Of a stretch of DNA of 6,406 bases, positions 1 through 5,686 are shown piece by piece. A model generated the notes under the pieces. It was not told the origin of the DNA and did not search any database. It worked only from the letters and a program-made list of their open reading frames with translations. The first letter of the stretch is position 1; each line of letters begins with the position of its first letter. A program made the position numbers and the translations under genes. Source of the stretch: Desulfovibrio sp. (lineage in GTDB: Bacteria; Desulfobacterota; Desulfovibrionia; Desulfovibrionales; Desulfovibrionaceae); NCBI GenBank assembly GCA_014804865.1, contig JAAUYY010000070.1, positions 1-6,406 of the forward strand, given 5' to 3'.

Positions 1-506
1 GAGTCTTCGACTTCGCCCGCGGGCGGGTCATTGGGCTTGTCGCGAGCGAGGCTCGGGCGGATCTCCGGAAAGTCGGCGAAAGCTTCTTCGAAGGCCTGGG
101 CTATTTCGGCTCCGCGGGAGAGGGCGGCTTCGTCGGCCGCGCGGAGGATTTCGCGGCGGGTTTCGCATTCGGGCAACTGGAGGAACATGGGGAGCCAGCC
201 TTTTACAATGTTGGAGTTGTCCGGCGGGTTGTATTTGAGGAAATTGCGGGCCCAAATAAGCGGATGCCGGGGATCGGAGACGACGGCGGGCGAGAGTTCG
301 GCGAAGGCTTTTCTGAATTTGCGATCAAAGGGAACGCCCAGGTCGAAGGCCAGCCCCTGGGGCGACTGGCGGATGGCTCCCAAGGCGTTGACCAGCGGAT
401 GGGTAAGGATACCCAGGAAGATCAGTTTCGCGAGCGGCGAGAGTTCGCGGGCGAACTCGTCGTTCCAGAAAGAGACATAGATTTTGCGCCAGGCGGATTT
501 AGCCAT
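1..506 (-). CDS. Phage replication protein, N-terminal part (runs off the left edge)
   Basis: About 168 residues are visible, read leftward from ATG at 506-504, and the frame is still open at base 1, so the C-terminus lies outside the window. An AAGGAGAG Shine-Dalgarno site precedes the ATG. The beginning (W6, W14 and the LSPLAKLIFLGILTHP stretch at 22-37), a mid section on F60-F68, and NFLKYNPPDNSNIVKGW at residues 88-104 follow the pattern of phage replication proteins of the 'NFLKxNPPxNPNVVKGW' type. These have an N-terminal winged-helix-like domain and act at the phage origin, often with a loader or helicase. The pattern is recalled from family knowledge, not searched. The start codon lies inside the end of the zinc-finger gene, so the two are probably translationally coupled. 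The visible tail (about 125-168) is acidic and looks linker-like. An origin-binding or helicase-loading role is inferred. Confidence 0.78.
   Translation of the reverse strand, partial: MAKSAWRKIYVSFWNDEFARELSPLAKLIFLGILTHPLVNALGAIRQSPQGLAFDLGVPFDRKFRKAFAELSPAVVSDPRHPLIWARNFLKYNPPDNSNIVKGWLPMFLQLPECETRREILRAADEAALSRGAEIAQAFEEAFADFPEIRPSLARDKPNDPPAGEVED
499..506 (-). promoter_or_regulatory. Stop/start overlap coupling two genes
   Basis: The sequence ATGGCTAA on the minus strand contains the ATG of the replication protein and, in another frame, the TAA of the zinc-finger gene. The Shine-Dalgarno site of the downstream gene (AAGGAGAG) lies inside the upstream coding sequence. This arrangement usually gives translational coupling and roughly matched synthesis of the two proteins. 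Confidence 0.75.
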
Positions 507-789
507 TTTTCTCTCCTTGTAAAAAATTCTTGTTGATTTGTCTCCAGATTAGACGCGCTCTTCTGGTTTCGGCGGCGCTCAGAAAAAGACCGCGTTGCCA
601 GCAGGCGTCGGAACAATAGAAACGGCGATAGAAGAGGCGAACGGGACGACCGCAGATGAGACAGCGACCCCCGAGCTCGCGACGCCAGCCATTTTCGGCG
701 CAATTTCGCGAGCAATAGCGGGCGAGCTTATGGGGCGTTTTGAACTCTTCGCCGCAGTATTCGCAGATTTTTCCGTATTCGTCGGGCAT
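499..789 (-). CDS. Small double zinc-finger protein
   Basis: A 96-residue protein with two similar Cys4 fingers. The first uses C9, C12, C26 and C30; the second uses C43, C46, C59 and C63. Both have the form CxxC, 12-13 residues, then YCSxxC, as in MYM/FCS-like zinc ribbons. A basic helical tail (residues 71-92, rich in R and K) follows. The start is supported by GGAGG five bases before ATG at 789. Only 19 bases separate it from the upstream four-HTH gene, and its stop overlaps the next ATG by eight bases (ATGGCTAA), so it belongs to that operon. Small Cys4 proteins of this sort are common next to phage replication genes, where they are usually taken to bind DNA, RNA or a partner protein. The exact role here is unknown. 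All eight zinc ligands are intact. Confidence 0.82.
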   Translation of the reverse strand: MPDEYGKICEYCGEEFKTPHKLARYCSRNCAENGWRRELGGRCLICGRPVRLFYRRFYCSDACWQRGLFLSAAETRRARLIWRQINKNFLQGEKNG

Positions 790-808
790 GCTTCCTCCGG
801 CCGGACGG

Positions 809-1621
809 CTATTTTAAATTTCGCGCGGCCGACTTATTGGCCAGGAACTCGCGGATTTGGGAGCGCGGCCAGCGTTTTTTGCCAAAGAAATTCAGTGGCG
901 CCGGGACATTTCCTTCGCGGATAAGTCGGCGAAGGCGATCCATGTTTGTTTTCAGAAGAAAGGTCATGTCGCGCGTGTCAAAGAAATCCCTGGCGACTTC
1001 CCAAAGTCCCAGGCGTTTCAGGCACAAGTCGACGCGGGCTCGTTTGAAATAATACTCGCGCCCGAACAGGCCGTCGGCCTCGATTTGACCTTCCTTCATG
1101 AGCTTTTCCACGCGATCGCGGGTCGCGGAAAGATAGGCGGCCAGCTCGTCGACGCTCAAAAGTCCGGCGCGGGCTCGCGTCCGTTTGTCCCTGGCTCGCG
1201 AGAGACCGGCCGGAGCGTTCTTCAGAAATTCGCGAACGACGCGTCCCGGCCAGCGGGTTCGCCCGAAGAAGATTACGGGCGGAGGAATCTCGCCCCTCTT
1301 TTTGCGATAGGAGAAGAGACCGTCGGCGATGCCCAGCTCTCTCGCGAACTCCGGCGCGGTGTAATAGTCGTCGAGGACTTCCAAAAGGCCGCGAGCCCGT
1401 ATTTCGCGGGCGACCCGGGAGCGGGAAAACAGGAAGGCGCCGCTCTTTCCCCGCCTTTCGGGACAGGCCCAGTCGCGGAGATTTCTGATCACGGAATGCT
1501 GGCAGACGCCGAGCTCGCGGGCGAGCTGGACGGATCCGATAAAATCGGAATCGGCGTCGCCTGGGCCGGAGCGGGCGGCATTGGCCCGCGGCGAGTTGTC
1601 GTTCATGGCGAGTTTTCCCAT
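809..1621 (-). CDS. DNA-binding protein with four tandem helix-turn-helix units
   Basis: A 270-residue basic protein that divides into four similar units: about residues 27-80, 82-136, 155-205 and 213-262. Units 2 and 4 match best. Each has a helix-turn-helix segment followed by a Pro-rich wing and a basic anchor: PPPVIFFGRTRW...REFL at 113-133 and PAPLNFFGKKRW...REFL at 240-260. This resembles AlpA/excisionase or MerR-type winged HTH proteins, which normally carry a single such unit in about 60-70 residues. Unit 1 holds SVQLARELGVCQHSVIRNL and unit 3 SVDELAAYLSATRDRVEKL. Four fused units would suit binding to a long or repeated DNA site. Two ATGs are possible, at 1621 and 1606; neither has a strong ribosome site, and a GGGA lies before the second. 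The opposite strand is also open over this gene but has no initiation signal. Target and regulation are unknown. Confidence 0.8.
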   Translation of the reverse strand: MGKLAMNDNSPRANAARSGPGDADSDFIGSVQLARELGVCQHSVIRNLRDWACPERRGKSGAFLFSRSRVAREIRARGLLEVLDDYYTAPEFARELGIADGLFSYRKKRGEIPPPVIFFGRTRWPGRVVREFLKNAPAGLSRARDKRTRARAGLLSVDELAAYLSATRDRVEKLMKEGQIEADGLFGREYYFKRARVDLCLKRLGLWEVARDFFDTRDMTFLLKTNMDRLRRLIREGNVPAPLNFFGKKRWPRSQIREFLANKSAARNLK

Positions 1622-1667
1622 GGGGTTTAATTTTCTGTTTCGCTTCCCGCGCGGGCCTTGCGCGCGC

Positions 1668-2915
1668 TCAGTCGGAAGCGTCTCCGGGGCAAGCGTCGTC
1701 GCCGCAATCGCCTTCCGAGCGGCGACTTTCGGAGAGATCTATTCCAGAGCGCTGGCCGTCGCCGGGAGCGCCTGCCGAGCAATGACTGTCTCCTTGCGGG
1801 ATCGCGCCTTCCCGGGCTCCGTCGCGCAATTCCGACCTGATCTTCCCGACCGCTTCCGGTTTCATTGAGAAACTGTGTTCGCCTCGCGCCTCGGGCGAAG
1901 CGGACGCGCGTCCCGCGCCCGCGGCTCCCAAATTGAACAGGGTTCTCGCCCAGTGGGGCAGATCCTGATTGTCGGATCCGTCGGCGGCTCTTCCCGAACT
2001 GATACGCGCCTGGTCGCCTGGCTGGAGATTTTCGGGAGATATTCGCGGGTCGGATCTGGCCTCATTCATTGGTTTCGCGCCTGGCCGCGAATTTTCGGTC
2101 GACCCGCTTTCCGCCCAAGCGGCGTCCCTCTCTTTCTCGGCGGTCGCCTCAGGCTTTTCTGTGGAGGTTTTGTCCGCGAATTTTCCGCGCGCCTCAGGCT
2201 TTATTTCTTCGGTTGAATACTCGCCGGTCGCCTCGGACTTTTCCATCGCGCTTGAATCCGTGACGTTAGCCTTGGGCTTTTCACTCGCGGTTGAATACTC
2301 GCCGGTCGCTTCCGGCTTATTTTTGGCGAGCAGATCCGCGAATTGGCGGAACGCCTCAGGCTTTTCTTTTACAATCAGATCCGCTCCCTTCGCTTCCGGC
2401 TTTTCATGCGCGGTCAGGTTCTCGCCGTTCGCCGCGGTCTTGTCCGTCTCCAGTAATTCCTCAAGGTAAGCCCTGGACTGATTAATGTAGGCGACTTTAT
2501 AGGTCAGCTGTCCGAAGGGAGTCTGGCTGAACGCGTGGATAATGCCTCGGAAGGTTTCGATGTCGTTAAAAGCCCTGGCCGCCTTCATGCAAAATTCGGC
2601 CAGGATCGCGGCGACTTCCGCCTCGTCGAACGTTCCTTTCATGCCAAGAATTGAAGTGGTTTCCCGCGCGGCTTTATCTTCGCCTCTCTTCGACAAGGAC
2701 GCGGCCATATATAAAATGTCTTCGCGGTCGTAAGTTTTCCTGAGAATTTCGCTGGCCAGGCGGAAGGCCTCGGAGACCCGGCGCGACTTTTCCTCCTCGC
2801 TCTCTTCGTGTCTCCAGCAAGTCGAGTCGGCGAGCGCGGCCAATTTTTTGAAAGCCTTGTCCATCTCCTCGCGGGTTCGCTCCCTGTTCAATCCAAATTG
2901 CCTGAATGATCCCAT
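1668..2915 (-). CDS. Protein with helical N-terminal domain and KPEA-repeat tail
   Basis: A 415-residue protein of unrecognised family. Residues 1-160 look like a compact, mostly helical domain with charged surfaces and regular hydrophobic residues. From about 168 the sequence becomes low-complexity: (E/N/M/I)K(P/S)(E/K)A recurs with K at residues 172, 185, 200, 213, 226, 239 and 254, a 13-residue period with two 15-residue steps, and two weaker copies lie near 341 and 352. The rest of the tail is rich in S, G, D, E and R and probably disordered. A very good Shine-Dalgarno (AGGAGG, seven bases before ATG at 2915) fixes the start. The gene lies 55 bases after a small basic ORF and 46 bases before the four-HTH gene. 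Known proteins with such tails use them as flexible linkers or scaffolds. No enzyme motif is visible, and the function is unknown. Confidence 0.72.
   Translation of the reverse strand: MGSFRQFGLNRERTREEMDKAFKKLAALADSTCWRHEESEEEKSRRVSEAFRLASEILRKTYDREDILYMAASLSKRGEDKAARETTSILGMKGTFDEAEVAAILAEFCMKAARAFNDIETFRGIIHAFSQTPFGQLTYKVAYINQSRAYLEELLETDKTAANGENLTAHEKPEAKGADLIVKEKPEAFRQFADLLAKNKPEATGEYSTASEKPKANVTDSSAMEKSEATGEYSTEEIKPEARGKFADKTSTEKPEATAEKERDAAWAESGSTENSRPGAKPMNEARSDPRISPENLQPGDQARISSGRAADGSDNQDLPHWARTLFNLGAAGAGRASASPEARGEHSFSMKPEAVGKIRSELRDGAREGAIPQGDSHCSAGAPGDGQRSGIDLSESRRSEGDCGDDACPGDASD
2145..2405 (-). repeat. 39-bp coding repeat (13-residue KPEA units)
   Basis: Seven degenerate in-frame copies encode the KPEA units of the 415-residue protein. 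The closest pair, units 3 and 5, share an identical 21-base stretch at 2211-2231 and 2289-2309 (encoding ATGEYST). These are exactly 78 bases apart, i.e. two 39-base periods. Two of the intervals are 45 bases. The frame is kept throughout, so unit gain and loss would only change the tail length. Confidence 0.8.
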
Positions 2916-2952
2916 AATGTCCTCCTGTAGCGCGCTAAATTTCGCTGGTTTA
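2916..2952 (-). repeat. Leader repeat, copy B (with ribosome site of the 415-residue gene)
   Basis: Read leftward this is AAATAAACCAG, GCGAAATTTAGC, then CAGGAGGACATT directly before the ATG of the 415-residue gene. A diverged copy lies at 3101-3138. The two share AAATA, CCAG, GAAATTTAGC and CAGGA(A/G)GACATT in the same order and with nearly equal spacing. Confidence 0.65.
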
Positions 2953-2970
2953 TTTTCAATGAACGCCGCT

Positions 2971-3075
2971 TTATTTATCGCGCGTCGCTTTGTCCGTCCT
3001 TTTATTTGTCCTTCGTTTATTACTCCGGCTTTTTTTATCCTGTGTCGCTTTGTCCGCTCCCTTCAAGGGTTCCAT
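2971..3075 (-). CDS. Small basic repeat peptide, 34 residues
   Basis: ATG at 3075-3073, preceded by AAGGGA at a spacing of eight bases, opens a 34-codon frame ending in TAA at 2971. The peptide is strongly basic (many K and R) and contains a near repeat: DKATQDK at residues 8-14 and DKATRDK at 28-34, the latter forming the C-terminus. An in-frame TTG at 3102 next to a duplicated ribosome site would add nine residues. It sits between the 115- and 415-residue genes in the same orientation, which fits an operon member. It could bind nucleic acid through its basic residues, or act as a leader peptide for the next gene. It could also be a chance frame in a repeat-derived spacer, so confidence is moderate. 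Confidence 0.42.
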   Translation of the reverse strand: MEPLKGADKATQDKKSRSNKRRTNKRTDKATRDK

Positions 3076-3100
3076 ACGAATTTCCCTTGAATGGCTCCTC

Positions 3101-3138
3101 AATGTCTTCCTGAATTGGGCTAAATTTCGTCTGGGCTA
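3101..3138 (-). repeat. Leader repeat, copy A (ahead of the small basic ORF)
   Basis: This is a diverged duplicate of the leader at 2916-2952. Its ribosome site reads CAGGAAGACATT and is followed by GAG instead of ATG. A TTG overlapping the end of the copy (3102-3100) is in frame with the small basic ORF, so the duplicated leader may still drive translation from that TTG. Confidence 0.55.
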
Positions 3139-3483
3139 TTTAAAATGTCCGTCGTTTTTATCCGAAATTTCGCGAAGGTAATGGCCGAACTCGCGCCCGA
3201 AGCCGACGCGGGAAAAGCCCGCGAGAAACTCGTCGATCCCTTCCTTTAGAAAGGGCGTCATGAAGTCGCCGCAACAGAGGGCGCAAAGCTCGCCAGCGCG
3301 CCTGGCTTCAAGTTCGCCGCGCCCGGCCAGATAGACGCCCGCGCGCAAGCCGCCCAGGTCGAAAACTACGGCGCAAATAGCCGCGTCGCCCTCGCGAACG
3401 CCCCATTCGCGGGCGAGCCGATCGAGCCTCTTCCATTTTTCAGATTGGGGCCTGGCGAACGCCTCGGCCAGATTGACGCTCAT
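3136..3483 (-). CDS. Hypothetical protein, 115 residues
   Basis: The start at 3483 is chosen because GGGAGGACAT lies immediately before this ATG. The frame continues upstream, but the extra residues are low-complexity and have no ribosome site of their own. The protein looks globular. It has a charged N-terminal helix (about residues 4-30), a hydrophobic segment with small residues at 34-53 (AAICAVVFDLGGLRAGVYLA), a Cys cluster ELCALCC at 65-71, and an aromatic/Gly-rich C-terminal part (90-106). It has no signal peptide or clear membrane segment. The three close Cys do not form a usual zinc-finger pattern. I do not recognise the family. It is followed by the duplicated leader and the small basic ORF, and is probably co-transcribed with them. 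Confidence 0.65.
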   Translation of the reverse strand: MSVNLAEAFARPQSEKWKRLDRLAREWGVREGDAAICAVVFDLGGLRAGVYLAGRGELEARRAGELCALCCGDFMTPFLKEGIDEFLAGFSRVGFGREFGHYLREISDKNDGHFK

Positions 3484-3985
3484 ATGTCCTCCCTTGCAGT
3501 TCAAGTTTCGCCAAATCGCGGTTTCTTGTTCGATGCGCTTTTTTCGCGAGCCGCCCGGAGGCTCGCCCTCGCTGCGCGGAATTGTTCGCGGCTCCGCCCT
3601 AGCCCTCCGGCTTTTCCTGATTTTGGCGCGGACTCGCCCTCGCGTTGGCGCGGAACTTCGTCCAGGCAAACTTTTCCCGAGCCGCCCGTGTTTTCGCGGT
3701 CTTCTCGCCGCGCTTCCTCTCCCGAGCCGCGCCGGTTTGCCCTCGCGTTGGGTCGGCGGGAGGCGGTCTCCGCGCTCGCGCTCCGACCGCCCGAGGGGGC
3801 TGGCATGATTTCCGCATTTTCCGCCCGACCCGCTTGTCGCGGTTCGGGACGGAGCGCAAATCCCGCCAGCCCCTCGTCCCTGAAACTCTATCGAGCCCGA
3901 ACTCCTCCTCCCAAATCCCCTCGCTCCCTATCGCCGCGCTCCAAATCCCAGTCCCGCCCCGGGCTTTGGCGAAGACTTGTTAGCT
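3484..3985 (-). other. 500-base purine-rich repetitive stretch without a confident gene
   Basis: Short words recur here: GCCCTCGCGTTGG at 3636-3648 and 3739-3751, TCCCGAGCCGC at 3675-3685 and 3720-3730, and a related CGAGCCGCCCG near 3547. Two overlapping minus-strand frames of about 70-100 codons (from 3817 to 3599 and from 3806 to 3501) give R/A/E/K/G-rich, low-complexity proteins. Neither has a good ribosome site, and their similar composition in different frames points to DNA repeats, not selection on protein. The part just before 3483 contains the ribosome site of the 115-residue gene. A decayed or disordered-protein gene cannot be excluded. Confidence 0.5.
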
Positions 3986-4801
3986 CTAGTAGAGCGGGCC
4001 GTAAAAATCCTTGAGGGTGTCCGCGATGTCCCTCTTCCGCTCGTCGTCATAGGAATCCCAGTCGTCCATGCCGTAAAAGCCGTCGGGAAGCTCCTCCAGG
4101 TCAGTCTTCGCGGGTTCCAGGCGATCGCCTGAAAGGAAATCGGGACATTCCATATCGGCTCGGCGGCTAGCGGGAAGCTCCGCGGCTGGTTCGTCCGCGG
4201 GATAGAGGGCGCCCCAGAAATCGCGCAAGGTGTCTTCCTCGTCCTGGCGCAAGGGGCGATTGGCTTCCATAGTCGCGGCGTATAAATTGATCGCCGTTTC
4301 GCTTGCCGATACGGGTTCCGCGTCGCGGCTTGTCGTCCGCGAGAGGCGACGCGTCTTCGGAAAGGGCTTCGGCTCCAGCCTCGCAAATTTTTCGCGAATT
4401 TCGGCTTCTATTTTGGCGAAGAGCTCGCGCCGACCTTCGTTCTCGCAGAGATTGGCCGCGAGGACGCTCGCGCCGCGGTCGGGATTTTCCGGGAAGACGG
4501 TCGCGTTCATGTCGATATTTTCCGGCATGCCGACCGCGCCGCGGTCGGACGAATTGGCCGCGAAGTCGGGCGAGTTCATGTAGGAATTTCTCGAGAAGGC
4601 GGTCGCGTTCCTGGCATGGGCATTTGCCGCCAGGCAGTCGGCGTCCATGTGGGAGGCATTGTCCGCTAAGCCTCGCGGATCCGCGCCTTTAGAGGGACGC
4701 TCGTCCCCTAATGTTTCCTCGTCGCAAACGCCGCCATCGAATAACTCCGCGATAGCGTCTTCCATGCGAGATCCGAAATTTTCAAACTTGTTGGCGTCCA
4801 T
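3986..4801 (-). CDS. Acidic repeat protein with duplicated C-terminal motif
   Basis: A 271-residue protein of unrecognised family. ATG at 4801 is preceded by AGGAGAGG. The parts in order are: an acidic N-terminus (1-45); seven degenerate 11-12-residue units with Asn at 48, 60, 72, 83, 95, 106 and 117; a charged helix (about 123-145); a basic segment with R/K clusters (146-159); an acidic region with D/E clusters; and a motif that occurs twice, DTLRDFWGALY at 190-200 and DTLKDFYGPLY at 261-271, the second being the exact C-terminus. The protein is probably elongated or mostly disordered. A repeated terminal motif suggests a docking peptide for a partner, which is an inference. It lies between two repetitive non-coding stretches and is the first long gene after the 49-residue membrane protein. 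Confidence 0.7.
   Translation of the reverse strand: MDANKFENFGSRMEDAIAELFDGGVCDEETLGDERPSKGADPRGLADNASHMDADCLAANAHARNATAFSRNSYMNSPDFAANSSDRGAVGMPENIDMNATVFPENPDRGASVLAANLCENEGRRELFAKIEAEIREKFARLEPKPFPKTRRLSRTTSRDAEPVSASETAINLYAATMEANRPLRQDEEDTLRDFWGALYPADEPAAELPASRRADMECPDFLSGDRLEPAKTDLEELPDGFYGMDDWDSYDDERKRDIADTLKDFYGPLY
4436..4666 (-). repeat. 33-36-bp coding repeat (Asn-phased units)
   Basis: Seven in-frame units with Asn spacing of 12, 12, 11, 12, 11 and 11 residues. Typical units are SRNSYMNSPDF, AANSSDRGAVG, PENIDMNATVF and PENPDRGASVL, i.e. xxNx(D/Y)(R/M)(G/N)(A/S)xx(F/V/L). In the DNA, ATTTTCCGG and GGTCG words recur with the same phase. The unit length does not fit pentapeptide or leucine-rich repeats. 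Confidence 0.65.
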
Positions 4802-4963
4802 GATCCTCTCCTGTCATGTTGAAAGTTTGATTTGAAATTCGCCTTATTGGGTCGGTTATCGGGATCCCCACTCGCCCGCCCGTATCGCCCGCGAAATTTA
4901 AAGTCGCGCCCTGTTCGCGGACGCCCTCGCTATCGCCATGCTCTCGCTCGTCCTCTCGCCTAT

Positions 4964-4979
4964 CGCTCCACGTGGAGCG
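4964..4979. promoter_or_regulatory. Perfect 16-bp palindrome
   Basis: CGCTCCACGTGGAGCG is a perfect inverted repeat without a spacer, set between TATCGC repeats. Such uninterrupted dyads commonly bind dimeric regulators. No binding protein can be named. Confidence 0.5.
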
Positions 4980-5028
4980 CTCTAGCTATCGCCCTGGCTA
5001 TCGCCCGCGCTATCGCCGTCGCTCCCGT

Positions 5029-5049
5029 TATTGCTCGCGCGGAGCAATA
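5029..5049. promoter_or_regulatory. Inverted repeat TATTGCTC / GAGCAATA
   Basis: Two perfect 8-base arms separated by GCGCG. The left arm contains the TATTGC repeat word, and the right arm is the only GCAATA on the plus strand noted in this region, so the array folds back on itself here. It may be a hairpin or a protein-binding dyad. Confidence 0.5.
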
Positions 5050-5686
5050 GCCCTCGCTATCGGCTTCCCCCTCTCCCGTATCGCCCCGGCCCTTTGGAAT
5101 TGCTCCGCCTAAATCGCCCTTGTCCGCTCTCATTATTGCTCGCCCTATCGCCCTGGCCTCGTTCGTCCTCTCGCCCTTTGCCCTCGCGGGATCCACTCGC
5201 CAATCGCCTTCGCGAATCCCTTTCCCCTCGGGAATTGCGCGGGCGGGCGAGCTTGCTTTCCGCTCCGCGCTTTTTCTTCGTCCTGAGCGGTCTAGCTACG
5301 GGTTCCCGCTCTCTCATGAATTGCTCGCGCGATCCCGCTTTTATTGCTTCTCGCGAGCGGGCTGGCCGATTCCTTTTTCCCGATCGCCTTCGCAATTCCC
5401 GCGCGGGCCCTATCCCGTATTACCTCGCGCCCTTTTGTACTGCTCCGCCTGTATCGCTCGCGCGAGCCTGCTTCCGTATTGCTCCGCGCCCTCTCGCTAT
5501 TGCCGCGCTCGCTTATTGCCTTCGCGGGATCCTCTTGCCTATCGCTCTCGCTATCGCCCTGAGCTCGTTCGTCCGCTAGCCAATTTCCCTCGCGATACCC
5601 TCCAGCCTATTTCCCGCTCGGGCTTGCTTTCCGCTCCGCGCCCTCTTCCATCGCTCCCTCAGCGCTTTCTCCGTGCCGCGTATGGA

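Larger units (their letters stand above)
4802..5686. repeat. Directional TATCGC/TATTGC repeat region, possible origin or control region
   Basis: About 885 bases without a convincing gene. On the plus strand TATCGC starts at 4883, 4931, 4961, 4987, 4999, 5011, 5079, 5146, 5452, 5540 and 5552, and TATTGC at 5029, 5134, 5342, 5477, 5498 and 5514. That is 17 copies in one orientation, against about two in the other. Positions 4987-5022 form three exact 12-base periods. Larger pieces are also duplicated: a 20-base identity at 5251-5270 and 5622-5641, and GTTCGTCC blocks at 5161 and 5567. Long frames exist on both strands, but their L/P/R/S- or R/G-rich products reflect the repeats. Directional repeats plus palindromes recall iteron-type origins; no AT-rich unwinding element is obvious. 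The left end holds the ribosome site of the 271-residue gene. Confidence 0.6.

Noticed and set aside
857..1630. Plus-strand frame of 257 codons covering the four-HTH gene
   Set aside because: It starts at TTG without a ribosome site and opposes a frame with recognisable repeated HTH motifs; openness follows from GC-rich codon structure.
1969..2469. Plus-strand frame of 166 codons with repeated EYSPVAS-like units
   Set aside because: It is the antisense image of the KPEA repeats; the minus frame has the strong ribosome site and continues into a well-formed N-terminal domain.
3599..3859. Minus-strand frame of 86 codons, R/A/K-rich
   Set aside because: Weak initiation and low complexity; a second overlapping frame (3806-3501) has similar composition, as expected from DNA repeats.
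5057..5395. Minus-strand frame of 112 codons giving an RGG-like basic protein
   Set aside because: TTG start without a ribosome site, and composition dictated by GCGAGGG-type repeats. An expressed disordered RNA-binding protein is not fully excluded.
4883..5557. CRISPR array
   Set aside because: Repeats are only 6-12 bases, irregularly spaced and mosaic; there are no 25-40-base identical repeats with equal spacers and no cas gene.
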